Below are positions 17,667 through 25,186 of a stretch of DNA of 64,000 bases, piece after piece. The notes under the pieces were generated by a model, which worked only from the letters and a program-made list of their open reading frames with translations, searched no databases and had not been told where the DNA came from. Location: positions 87,465 through 151,464 of the forward strand of contig LADR01000018.1 of the NCBI GenBank assembly GCA_000961655.1, given 5' to 3'. This DNA comes from Desulfatitalea sp. BRH_c12. Its GTDB lineage: Bacteria > Desulfobacterota > Desulfobacteria > Desulfobacterales > Desulfosarcinaceae. The position numbers were made by a program, and so were the translations under genes. Every line of letters begins with the position of its first letter. The first letter of the stretch is position 1.

Positions 17667-18032
17667 ATGTCGAACCATCGCCTCGTCTATTCTACCGAAA
17701 CCGGCCGCGCCTGTCCGCGTTGCGGACGCCCAGCGGACCGCTGCAGCTGCAAAAAGCAGCCGGCACGCGAAGCGCCACGCCCTTTTCCAGCCGACGGCGT
17801 CGTGCGCATTCAACGCGAAAAACAGGGCCGTAAGGGCAAAACCGTGACCGTTATCCACGGCCTGCCCCTGGACAGCGGTGCCCTCGACGACCTCGCCCGC
17901 ATCCTGAAACAGCGCTGCGGCACCGGCGGGACCGTCAAGGACGCCATGATCGTCATTCAGGGCGACCACCGTGAGCGCCTCCGCGAAGAGCTTCAGAAAC
18001 AAGGCTACACGGTAAAGTTGGCGGGCGGGTGA
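17667..18032 (+). CDS. yciH: YciH/SUI1-family translation factor
   Basis: A protein of 121 residues. The C-terminal two thirds match the SUI1/eIF1 fold: REKQGRKGKTVTVIHGL, LDDLARILKQRCGTGGTVKD, AMIVIQGDHRERLREELQKQGY. The N-terminus carries a short Cys motif, CPRCGRPADRCSC, which looks like a small zinc-binding knuckle and is common in bacterial YciH. YciH in E. coli influences start-site fidelity by acting on 30S initiation complexes. The gene stands alone, convergent to the lipoprotein gene downstream. It lacks an obvious Shine-Dalgarno before ATG 17667. Confidence 0.92.
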   Translation: MSNHRLVYSTETGRACPRCGRPADRCSCKKQPAREAPRPFPADGVVRIQREKQGRKGKTVTVIHGLPLDSGALDDLARILKQRCGTGGTVKDAMIVIQGDHRERLREELQKQGYTVKLAGG

Positions 18033-18120
18033 CCATGATCACCGGCATCGCGGGGATGGTACAGGTCCCGTATCTTGCGTGGGTGGACAGTTAGTGAGGC
18101 TGTCAGTGGCCTGGCGACGG

Positions 18121-18627
18121 TCAGAAGCCCCAGCCTTTGAAACCGTCCAGTGTGGCCTGGCGGACACGCCAGTCACCTTTTTTTTTGATGAGATCAAGTT
18201 CGAGTTTGTACAGATCGGCCTTCTCGCTGGCGGTCTGAAGCCACCGGCGCGGGTCTTCATAAAGCTCTTTGAGTCCCGGGATGGCGCGGCCGCGGCTTAC
18301 GATGATCAAGTAGAGGGTGGCTGAACCGCTGTTGCCGTTTTCGTCAACGGTCACGGTGGGCCGGGGATAGTGGATATCGAAAGCGCCATAGTGCCGGAAA
18401 GCCGCGAAAAGGATGCCGCGAACCTGGGCAGCCGTGTGCGGCCCGGGAGTGGCCTTAAATCCTTCGGCCGTCAAGCGCATCAAATCGCCAATCTCATGCT
18501 GTTCGGCCAATTCGGCCCCTTTGGCGATCATGTTCTGAATGGCCGCACCATCATCCTTGCGTCCGCAGGCGGTTGCCGCCAGCATCAGCGCGACCCAGAC
18601 AACGGCGTGAATTCTGTTTTTATGCAT
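18121..18627 (-). CDS. Hypothetical lipoprotein, NTF2/SnoaL-like
   Basis: A protein of 168 residues. The N-terminus has basic residues, a hydrophobic stretch and a lipobox MLAATAC, giving a mature lipoprotein with Cys21. The mature part begins with a helix (IQNMIAKGAELAEQHEIGDLMRLTAEGF) followed by strands rich in aromatic and Val residues and ends WRVRQATLDGFKGWGF, a pattern like small NTF2-like domains. Charged residues after the Cys (GRKDDG) do not show a strict inner-membrane retention signal, so sorting to the outer membrane is possible. No partner gene is adjacent. Function unknown. Confidence 0.72.
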   Translation of the reverse strand: MHKNRIHAVVWVALMLAATACGRKDDGAAIQNMIAKGAELAEQHEIGDLMRLTAEGFKATPGPHTAAQVRGILFAAFRHYGAFDIHYPRPTVTVDENGNSGSATLYLIIVSRGRAIPGLKELYEDPRRWLQTASEKADLYKLELDLIKKKGDWRVRQATLDGFKGWGF

Positions 18628-18896
18628 AGCGTATCTCCCTGACGATTCATAAGTTCGCCTGTTTGTGTCCCGACCGCTAAAGTGATATAAGCATATTCAT
18701 GTTGCGCCGGCGTTTTCAACTGCCGGCTCAACTCTTTTTTTTACAGACGGTCATCATGACCTTACATTTGATGAACGCAAAGAAAATCGCCTGCCGCCGT
18801 GATCAGAAGGTAAGCTATTCACAGGTACCATGTGTCCCGGTGCGGTTCTGTGGTGGGGAAAACCATCGTGTTTTTAAAGTTTGTTTCTTGAAATCT
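18628..18896. other. Intergenic region with no supported gene
   Basis: This spacer precedes the MITE-like element. A 74-codon open frame on the plus strand (18699-18923) has no family features, no good ribosome site and runs into the MITE end, so I do not call it. I see no terminator or promoter that stands out. Confidence 0.45.
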
Positions 18897-19081
18897 GGTT
18901 ATGCACTTCGCACCGTGTCATAAGAAGGTTACGTTATCATTTTTACCTTTATCAAAAGCATGCACGTAAAAGCGTGCAACATGGGGAGGTGAGCATGTCA
19001 AATCGACAGAATGCCTCCCTTTACACTTTAAACTTTACACTTAACACTTCGCCCATAATCACTGGAGCGGAGTGCATAACC
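18897..19081. mobile_element. MITE-like element related to the adjacent IS1595-type element
   Basis: About 185 bases bounded by IS-like ends. The right end (19059-19081, beginning TCACTGGAGCGGAGTGC) differs from the IS right end by one base. The left end (GGTTATGCACTTCGC at 18897) matches the IS left end for its first 15 bases, then diverges. It encodes no transposase and contains the 34-bp dispersed repeat (19019-19052). It could have been mobilised by the neighbouring transposase, or be a remnant of an older copy. Confidence 0.65.
19019..19052 (+). repeat. 34-bp dispersed direct repeat, copy 2
   Basis: Identical over 34 bases to 7477-7510. Located inside the MITE-like element, which suggests the repeat has spread with, or been captured by, mobile sequences. 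Confidence 0.85.
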
Positions 19082-19095
19082 AAATATTGAAATCT

Positions 19096-20183
19096 GGTTA
19101 TGCACTTCGCTCCAGTGATAAAAATTTTCAGCCGGTGTGACCGTATCTGTCACAGCCTCGGCGTATACTGGCCCTCAAAATTCATCATAGGAGGCAATAA
19201 AATGGGCCAACTTACGATCATAGAGGATTTTCCCAAAAACCAAGCCACTTTCGATGCGCGCTTTAACACCGAGGAGGCCTGTCAAGCGTACCTTTTCAAG
19301 CTGCGATGGCCTGATGGCTTTGTTTGCACTCAATGCAGCGACAAGCGCCACTGGAAAAGCAGCAGAGGGCTTTATATCTGCTATCGCTGTGAACATCAGC
19401 ATTCGGTCACCGCTGGTACAATCATGTCAGGCACTCGCAAGCCACTGGTCGCCTGGTTTAAAGCCATGTGGTGGTTTACCACTCGAAAATCGGGAGTCAA
19501 TGCCATCAATCTGCAGGACCTATTGGGTCTGGGCAGTTACAACACGGCCTGGCGTTGGTTGCAAAAATTACGGAGCTGTACGATCCGACAAAGCCGAGAG
19601 AAACTTTCGGGAAAAATTGAGGCCGATGAGTTCTATCTTGGTGGCGAACACGGTGGCGGTAAACGAGGTCGCGGAGCTGAACATAAGTGTGCGGTTGCGG
19701 TCGCAGTTGAGCGCAAGGGGCACAAGCTTGGCCGCATCCGATTGCAGTTGATAGATGATTGTTCATCGGGCCAACTGGTCCCTTTCGTATGTAGCAACAT
19801 TACTCCAGGCAGTTATGTTACCACCGATGGGTGGAAAAGTTACAATGATCTCGGCGCTGAAGGTTACATGCATCAGAAAATCGTCCGGTCCAAGGCTCCT
19901 GATAAAGAAAGTGTATTGTCCGGCGCGCATCTGGTGATCTCTTTAATCAAGCGGCTGATGATCGGAACTTTTCAAGGGCGTTTTGAAAAAAAGTACCTTC
20001 AGCGCTATTTGGACGAATACGTCTTCCGCTTTAATCGACGTACGACCGCTTCAGTAGGCAAGCGCTTCTTTCGGATCGTCCAGCAAGCTGTCACAACCAA
20101 AGCCTTGCCCAAAAAGCAAATCATGCTCGGCGTACCGAGCCTGGGCTTGGCGAACTAATGTCACTGGAGCGAAGTGCATAACC
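19096..20183 (+). mobile_element. IS1595-type insertion sequence
   Basis: A 1088-base element with perfect 23-base terminal inverted repeats (left 19096-19118 beginning GGTTATGCACTTCGCTCC; right 20161-20183) enclosing one transposase gene. An ATATTGAAAT sequence occurs near both flanks (19084-19093, 20186-20195), but it is offset from the ends, so I cannot assign a clean target duplication of the usual 8 bases. The intact ends and intact gene suggest recent activity. The right end is 30 bases from the pyruvate kinase ATG. Confidence 0.88.
19202..20158 (+). CDS. IS1595 family transposase
   Basis: A protein of 318 residues. It has the N-terminal zinc ribbon typical of this family (CTQCSDKRHW then CYRC, about residues 40-65) followed by an ISXO2-like DDE domain: KIEADEFYLGGEH holds the first acidic residues, VTTDGWKSYNDLG the second Asp, and YLQRYLDEYVFRFNRR the C-terminal signature. 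Start 19202 is preceded by AGGAGG at 7 bases; an in-frame ATG at 19100 lies inside the left terminal repeat and has no ribosome site. The frame is complete and the catalytic motifs are intact, so the enzyme is probably active. Confidence 0.93.
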   Translation: MGQLTIIEDFPKNQATFDARFNTEEACQAYLFKLRWPDGFVCTQCSDKRHWKSSRGLYICYRCEHQHSVTAGTIMSGTRKPLVAWFKAMWWFTTRKSGVNAINLQDLLGLGSYNTAWRWLQKLRSCTIRQSREKLSGKIEADEFYLGGEHGGGKRGRGAEHKCAVAVAVERKGHKLGRIRLQLIDDCSSGQLVPFVCSNITPGSYVTTDGWKSYNDLGAEGYMHQKIVRSKAPDKESVLSGAHLVISLIKRLMIGTFQGRFEKKYLQRYLDEYVFRFNRRTTASVGKRFFRIVQQAVTTKALPKKQIMLGVPSLGLAN

Positions 20184-20213
20184 ATATATTGAAATTACCA
20201 AGAAAGCGAAAGA

Positions 20214-21650
20214 ATGATCTCCTTGCATACACCACTCCGGCGCATCAAAAAGACCAAAATCATCGCAACCATCTCCAACGTCCAGTGCGCCCCTGAATTC
20301 CTGGCGGCGCTCCATCATGCCGGCATGGACGTGGTGCGCCTCAATACCGCTCACCAGACCCCCGAGGAGGCCCTGCAAGTCATCCTGAATGTCCGCTCGG
20401 TGTCCGATCGCATCGCCATCATGGTGGACACCAAGGGGCCCGAGATCCGCACCACCCCTACCAGTGAAGAGATTCCGGTCAAAAGCGGCGAAATTATCCG
20501 CGTGCGCGGTGCCAAGGATGCACTTTCGTGCCGGGAATGTGTCTGCGTAAACTACGATGGGCTGGTCGATGACCTCAAGGTCAATGACCGCCTCTTGATC
20601 GATGACGGCGATGTGGAGTTGCAGGTGGTCGAAAAAGACGCTACCGTGCTTAAATGCCTGATTCTCAACGATGGTTTCATCCGAGGCCGCAAAGGGGTGA
20701 ACATTCCATCGGCCCACATCAAACTGCCTTCGCTGTCTGCGAAAGACGAAGCCTTCGTGCGCTTCGCCGCCGATAACGATATCGATTTCATCGCGCATTC
20801 GTTTGTGCGCAACAAGGAAGATGTGTTAGCGGTCCAGAAGATCCTGGATGAAAAGCAGAGCGCCATAAAGATCATCGCCAAGATTGAAAACCAGGAGGGG
20901 GTCGACCACATTGACGAGATCCTGGCGCATGCCTATGGGGTCATGGTCGCGCGCGGCGATCTGGCCATCGAGATCCCGGCCGAACGCATCCCCTTGATCC
21001 AGAAGATGCTGGTCAGAAAATGCATAGAGCGCCGCAAACCGGTGATCATCGCGACCCAGATGCTGCAATCGATGATCACATCGCCACGGCCGACACGCGC
21101 CGAAGTGTCGGATGTCGGCAATGCTTGTCTGGACGGCACCGATGCCATCATGCTTTCGGGTGAAACCGCCCAGGGACGCTACCCGTTACAGGCCGTGGAG
21201 GTCATGACCCGGGTGGCCATGGAGATCGAATCAGGCCACGACACCTTCAACAACATCCCGTATGAAACCGACAACACCGTTACCAGCTACCTGGCCAAGG
21301 CAGCCGTCAAAGCCTCCATGCGCCTGGGCACCGAAGCATTGGTGGCTGACACCTTCAGCGGCGACACCATTCGAAGCCTGTCGGCCTACCGAGGCAAGAA
21401 TCCCATATTCGCCCAGTGCTACCGCAAACACGTGGTGCGTGAACTGGCGCTCTCCTATGGGGTTGTGGCGCACCACATTCCCCACCACGCCTCGCATGAT
21501 TTTCTGCATACGGCCCTGCCGCGTCTGGTGTCGGAAGGCTATTTTTCGGAAGAGAGTCTGATCACCATTCTGGCTGGCCACTTCGGTTCGGAATGCGGGG
21601 CCTCCTACATCGAAATCAGCTCGGCCAAAAATATGCTGAAACCAGAGTGA
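20214..21650 (+). CDS. pyk: Pyruvate kinase
   Basis: A protein of 478 residues, normal length for the family. It transfers phosphate from phosphoenolpyruvate to ADP in the cytosol, the last step of glycolysis. Visible motifs: KKTKIIATIS at the N-terminus, MVDTKGPEIRT, IIAKIENQEGV with the catalytic Lys, VMVARGDLAIEIP, and VIIATQMLQSMITSPRPTRAEVSDV. The usual NFSHG loop is replaced by LNTAHQ, and ATLGP by ATISN, so this is a divergent subfamily. The C-terminal domain is present. The IS ends 30 bases upstream, so the native promoter may have been displaced or supplied by the element. The gene is monocistronic as far as the window shows. Confidence 0.93.
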   Translation: MISLHTPLRRIKKTKIIATISNVQCAPEFLAALHHAGMDVVRLNTAHQTPEEALQVILNVRSVSDRIAIMVDTKGPEIRTTPTSEEIPVKSGEIIRVRGAKDALSCRECVCVNYDGLVDDLKVNDRLLIDDGDVELQVVEKDATVLKCLILNDGFIRGRKGVNIPSAHIKLPSLSAKDEAFVRFAADNDIDFIAHSFVRNKEDVLAVQKILDEKQSAIKIIAKIENQEGVDHIDEILAHAYGVMVARGDLAIEIPAERIPLIQKMLVRKCIERRKPVIIATQMLQSMITSPRPTRAEVSDVGNACLDGTDAIMLSGETAQGRYPLQAVEVMTRVAMEIESGHDTFNNIPYETDNTVTSYLAKAAVKASMRLGTEALVADTFSGDTIRSLSAYRGKNPIFAQCYRKHVVRELALSYGVVAHHIPHHASHDFLHTALPRLVSEGYFSEESLITILAGHFGSECGASYIEISSAKNMLKPE

Positions 21651-21677
21651 GCTGGCAGTGGCGCCGATTGCCGATCA

Positions 21678-21723
21678 CCTTCGAACGCAGGCCCGCTGAA
21701 ATGCGGCCCGGAGGCATCGAAGG
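21678..21723. other. Weak hairpin between convergent genes
   Basis: CCTTCGA and TCGAAGG can pair across 32 bases between the ends of pyk and the small gene on the other strand, with a GC-rich interior. No T-tract follows on either strand, so a terminator role is uncertain. Confidence 0.25.
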
Positions 21724-21744
21724 CCGGAACGCTCGGACCGGAAC

Positions 21745-22083
21745 TCAACTGACCACATATGCGTCGATATCGTCAAAAAACACATCAACGGTGCGGTCTT
21801 CGTTGGAATCGTACAGGGCCACCACCGTTTCGGCAATTTTAGAGGCAAACGGTTCAATGGGAAATAGATTGTCGGTTCGCAAGGTTGTAATCAAGACATT
21901 CATTCCCTTGGAAATTGCGGTCTCAATGACCTTGCCGGCATACTTTTCCTGATACATGAGGGCGTAAGAATCTTCTACAAGCATCCACGTGGAATGACGC
22001 AATTCCTTGTCGACAATGGCATATTCCTTGATGGTGAGGTCGTTTGCGGCACCCTCCTGAGAGATAGAATATTTTTGACGCAT
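21745..22083 (-). CDS. Hypothetical protein, 112 residues
   Basis: I do not recognise this family. The product begins MRQKYSISQEGAANDLTIKE, is soluble and fairly acidic, and contains WMLVEDSYALMYQEKYAGKVIETAISKGMNVLITTLRTDNLFPIEPFASKIAETVVALY before an Asp-rich end (VDVFFDDIDAY). The chosen start has AAAGGAG upstream; the open frame continues to 22218 without a better site. The gene is convergent with pyk and isolated from the next gene by a 520-base gap. No signal peptide or membrane segment. A regulatory or structural role cannot be inferred. Confidence 0.7.
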   Translation of the reverse strand: MRQKYSISQEGAANDLTIKEYAIVDKELRHSTWMLVEDSYALMYQEKYAGKVIETAISKGMNVLITTLRTDNLFPIEPFASKIAETVVALYDSNEDRTVDVFFDDIDAYVVS

Positions 22084-22365
22084 ACTGGTTTCTCCTTTGA
22101 TAGTGTCGTAGGCTGAAAGATAGCGGTCGCTCGGCAAAACAGCTCTGATCCGCCGGGGGGTGGAAAGAAAGTGAACGCCTACGAAATACGCTTTGTTAAT
22201 CCCCGTTGACAGATTCATGGTACGCTAATTTTGTAAAATAAGCATCAATGAATAAAAATCTAATAAAAATCCATTAATTACCCGCATTATGGCAAACCAT
22301 CCAACGGCCGCACGCGATTCACCGCGGCCTTCGCGGTCGGGTGTTCTTACGATGTTCTCGCTGGC

Positions 22366-22499
22366 GTAGGGGCGAAAACTCTTTCGCCCTATCCGCGCCA
22401 CAAGAAAATCGCCACTACATGTTTTTGCTTTCAACGCATTTTTGCGCATTCGACAACGCAAGGGATATCCCGAAAAAGGGCGAAAAATTTTCGCCCCTT
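22366..22499. repeat. REP-like palindrome pair, GGGCGAAA family
   Basis: The pair consists of a palindrome starting GTAGGGGCGAAAACTC (22366-22391) and one starting AAGGGCGAAAAATTTTCG (22476-22499), inverted relative to each other and bracketing about 84 bases. The surrounding gap (22084-22605) contains no gene that I can support; the promoter of the dioxygenase gene must lie in its right part but no clear boxes are seen. Confidence 0.7.
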
Positions 22500-22605
22500 G
22501 CCGTGTGGGTTATCGGGACATCGATGAATGGCCGCACAACTCTTTGCACACGAATAATTCAGCGTTATTTTGAATTTTCGATTTCATAATTTGGCGAGGT
22601 GCCCG

Positions 22606-23550
22606 ATGCGCTCCATTGCTCATAACCTTTCAGGTATTCACCACATCACTGCCATTGCGTCCTCCGCAGCGGAGAACGTGGCTTTTTACAGCAACACCCT
22701 GGGACTGCGGTTGATCAAAAAAACGGTCAATTTCGACGATCCGCATACGTATCACCTGTATTTTGGTGACCATATTGGCACGCCTGGCACAATTCTGACT
22801 TTTTTCCCTTGGGAGAACATGCCCAAGGGGCGTCCGGGGACAGGTATGATCACAGCCATTGCCTTTGCGGTGCCCCTGTCCGCCCTGGATTTCTGGCGCA
22901 AGCACCTCGCAGACGCTTGCGACAGCCGGACGGAGGAGCGTTTCGGTGATCCGGTCCTGCACTTTACCGACCCGCACGGTTTGCCATTGGAGTTGGTCGG
23001 GCTTTCCGGCCTGCCGGCGACTTCCGGGCGACAGACCGGTCCGATGGCCCCCGCTCACGCCATCGTCGGTTTTCATTCGGCCACGGCCACGCAGAACGAT
23101 CTGTCCGCAACCAGAACACTGTTGATGGATACGATGGGCTTGACCCTGGTTGACCAATCCCGGAACCGTTATCGTTTTGCCATGTCCGACACACAAGCGC
23201 CCGGTCATTATCTGGATATGATTGTCGATCCGAATGCCCCCGCAGGCCAGCAGGGAGGCGGGACGGTCCATCATATCGCCTTCCGCACGCAAAACGACGC
23301 AGCCCAGCGGGATTGGCAGTCGCGATTGAGAAAAACGGGCCTTTCGGTGACCGACGTCCGCGACCGCCACTATTTCCGCTCGATCTATTTTCACGCCCCG
23401 CAGCAACTGCTATTCGAAATCGCTACCGATGGTCCGGGGTTCACTGTGGATGAGGCCGAAAAAGATCTGGGCAAAAGCCTGAAACTGCCGCCGCACTATG
23501 AAAGAATGCGACCAGAATTGGAAGAGCGCCTGGATCCGTTGACGGGGTGA
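22606..23550 (+). CDS. VOC-superfamily ring-cleaving dioxygenase-like protein
   Basis: A protein of 314 residues made of two VOC/glyoxalase halves. The first begins GIHHITAIASSAAENVAFYSNTLGLRL, the second around AIVGFHSATATQNDLSATRTLL. Metal ligands typical of type I extradiol-like enzymes are visible: His in GIHHITA, His in TVHHIAF and Glu in LLFEIATDGPGF. The arrangement matches the MhqO/CatE-like group linked to hydroquinone or catechol detoxification. GAGGT precedes ATG 22606. It is followed after about 100 bases by a DUF72 gene on the same strand; whether they form an operon is unclear. The actual substrate is unknown. Confidence 0.88.
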   Translation: MRSIAHNLSGIHHITAIASSAAENVAFYSNTLGLRLIKKTVNFDDPHTYHLYFGDHIGTPGTILTFFPWENMPKGRPGTGMITAIAFAVPLSALDFWRKHLADACDSRTEERFGDPVLHFTDPHGLPLELVGLSGLPATSGRQTGPMAPAHAIVGFHSATATQNDLSATRTLLMDTMGLTLVDQSRNRYRFAMSDTQAPGHYLDMIVDPNAPAGQQGGGTVHHIAFRTQNDAAQRDWQSRLRKTGLSVTDVRDRHYFRSIYFHAPQQLLFEIATDGPGFTVDEAEKDLGKSLKLPPHYERMRPELEERLDPLTG

Positions 23551-23656
23551 GATAATTACCGTGCGATTGAACGCATGAGCCGTGCGAAGGCGCCCTCGAC
23601 CACGGTTGCACGGGAAAAAAATCCTCTTATTCAAGAAAAAAGACGGGAAGCGTACC

Positions 23657-24364
23657 ATGCACGTCTATGTTGGCACCAGTGGCTACAGCTACAAGGAATG
23701 GAAGGGGTCTTTTTACCCCGAAGATTTGGCGGCCAAGGATATGCTGAAGTATTACAGTGCGAATCTGCCGGCGGTCGAGATCAATAACACCTTTTACCGT
23801 ATGCCTGCCGCGGGCATGCTGGCGACATGGGTCGAACAAGTGCCGAGAGCGTTTCGATTCGTACTCAAGGCACCGCGCAAGATAACGCACACGCGGCCGC
23901 TCAAAGACAAGGACGCTGAGATCGGCTATCTCTTCGAAACGGCCGCAACGCTTGGGGATCGGCTGGGGGCGGTTTTGTTCCAACTACCGCCTTACCTGCG
24001 CAAAGACATAAAGCTTCTTGCGAACTTCCTGGATATACTGCCGTCCGCAACTCAGGCGGCTTTTGAATTCCGTCACCGTTCCTGGTTCGAGAAAGATATC
24101 TATGACCTTTTGCGCGCCAGAGGGTGTGCGTTGTGTTGCTCGGATGGCGAAAAGGAAGAACTTTGCGAATTTGTCCCCACCACGGATTGGGGCTATCTGC
24201 GGTTGCGCAAGCCTGATTATTCGGAGCAAGATCTTCAGGTTTGGGCCCGCAGGGTCCAAGCACAGAACTGGCACACGGCATACGCCTTTTTCAAACACGA
24301 AGATGCCGCCATCGGCCCCCAGATGGCGGGTCGTTTCATTCATTTGGTAAATCGTCACGAATGA
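23657..24364 (+). CDS. DUF72 (YecE-like) protein
   Basis: A protein of 235 residues. The start MHVYVGTSGYSYKEWKGSFYP is diagnostic for DUF72, and further conserved stretches are VEINNTFYRMP, FRFVLKAPRKITHTR, GAVLFQLPPYLRKD and FEFRHRSWF. DUF72 proteins adopt a TIM-barrel and their biochemical activity is unsettled. ATG 23657 has GGGAAG upstream and gives the canonical N-terminus; the open frame extends upstream to 23582 without family similarity. Its stop lies 13 bases from the convergent end of the TolQ-type gene at 24378. Confidence 0.92.
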   Translation: MHVYVGTSGYSYKEWKGSFYPEDLAAKDMLKYYSANLPAVEINNTFYRMPAAGMLATWVEQVPRAFRFVLKAPRKITHTRPLKDKDAEIGYLFETAATLGDRLGAVLFQLPPYLRKDIKLLANFLDILPSATQAAFEFRHRSWFEKDIYDLLRARGCALCCSDGEKEELCEFVPTTDWGYLRLRKPDYSEQDLQVWARRVQAQNWHTAYAFFKHEDAAIGPQMAGRFIHLVNRHE

Positions 24365-24377
24365 ACGACCTGACAAA

Positions 24378-25031
24378 TTAACGCGCTTTTTCGTCACGTC
24401 TTCTGTTGAATTCCGCGATACTGTTGAGCGCTTTGACCGAAGCCATTTCCAGGCTATCGACGATCTGGCCGGTGGTGGACGTCAACTTGGCGTGCAGAAG
24501 CAGCAGCGGGATCGCCGACATCAACCCGAAGGCCGTGGTGTTCATGGCCACCGATATACTGGCCGACAGCAGGTCGGCCTTCTCGGCCGGGTTGGCGTTG
24601 GCGACGGCCGTAAACGCTTCGATCAACCCCATGATGGTGCCCAACAACCCGAGCAAAGTGGCGATGTTCGACAGCAGTGCCACATACGGCGTGCGCTTTT
24701 CCAGCTGCGGGATAATCTCCATCATGCTCTCTTCCATGGCGATTTCGATATCTTCACGCCGCCGGACCGCGCCCTGGCGCGCCAGACCCATACCCAGCAT
24801 CTGCGAAATGGTGGACTTGTCTTTGCCGACCAACTGACGGGCCCGATCAAAATCTCCCTTGACCATAATGGGATACAGCAGATCCCACATTTTGCGGTTC
24901 ACGCTGCGGACGCGGCTCAACCGGAACCACCGTTCGAGTGCAATCCCCATCCCGGCCACGAATACGAACAGAATGGGATACATGAACAATCCACCCTTAT
25001 GAAAGAAGGAAACCATTGAATAGAAACCCAT
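24378..25031 (-). CDS. MotA/TolQ/ExbB proton-channel protein (copy 1, last gene of the envelope operon)
   Basis: A protein of 217 residues. It has the TolQ/ExbB layout: TM1 in FMYPILFVFVAGMGIALERWF, a cytoplasmic loop, then VALLSNIATLLGLLGTIMGLIEAF (TM2) and NTTAFGLMSAIPLLLLHAKL (TM3), whose polar Thr/Ser line the proton path. With ExbD/TolR partners it converts proton flow into force on a TonB/TolA-like protein. Start 25031 has AGGAGAAGC upstream. It is the promoter-distal gene, separated from the TonB-like gene by a 155-base spacer with a strong stem-loop. Its central 392 bases are identical to those in copy 2 at 27654, while both ends differ. Confidence 0.93.
   Translation of the reverse strand: MGFYSMVSFFHKGGLFMYPILFVFVAGMGIALERWFRLSRVRSVNRKMWDLLYPIMVKGDFDRARQLVGKDKSTISQMLGMGLARQGAVRRREDIEIAMEESMMEIIPQLEKRTPYVALLSNIATLLGLLGTIMGLIEAFTAVANANPAEKADLLSASISVAMNTTAFGLMSAIPLLLLHAKLTSTTGQIVDSLEMASVKALNSIAEFNRRRDEKAR
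24430..24821 (-). repeat. 392-bp block identical to 27703-28094 (tolQ copy 1)
   Basis: From GCTTTGACCGAAGCC (plus strand) to GGTGGACTTGTC I find no difference between the two tolQ-type genes over 392 bases, including third codon positions. Identity ends abruptly on both sides, which points to gene conversion rather than whole-gene duplication. Confidence 0.92.
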
Positions 25032-25047
25032 TTGCTTCTCCTGTGGT

Positions 25048-25086
25048 CGTTGCGTCGTTGAACCATTCACGCACCCCGACGCAACG
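25048..25086 (-). other. Intercistronic stem-loop before tolQ copy 1
   Basis: CGTTGCGTCG (25048-25057) and CGACGCAACG (25077-25086) form a perfect 10-pair stem with a 19-base loop, between the TonB-like gene and tolQ copy 1. Without a U-tract it is more likely an RNA-processing or stability element than a terminator. The nearby TTGACGAACGACTGA recurs near 28415, upstream of the other tolQ copy. Confidence 0.5.
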
Positions 25087-25186
25087 ATTATCTTGACGAA
25101 CGACTGAACGTTTACATCATCTCAACGCAGCAATGCGAACTCAAGGACAAACGAATCAACCGAATTACAGATTAACCGATCACGAA

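Noticed and set aside
18699..18923. 74-codon plus-strand gene upstream of the IS
   Set aside because: Low-complexity composition, no ribosome site, and its end lies in the MITE terminal repeat.
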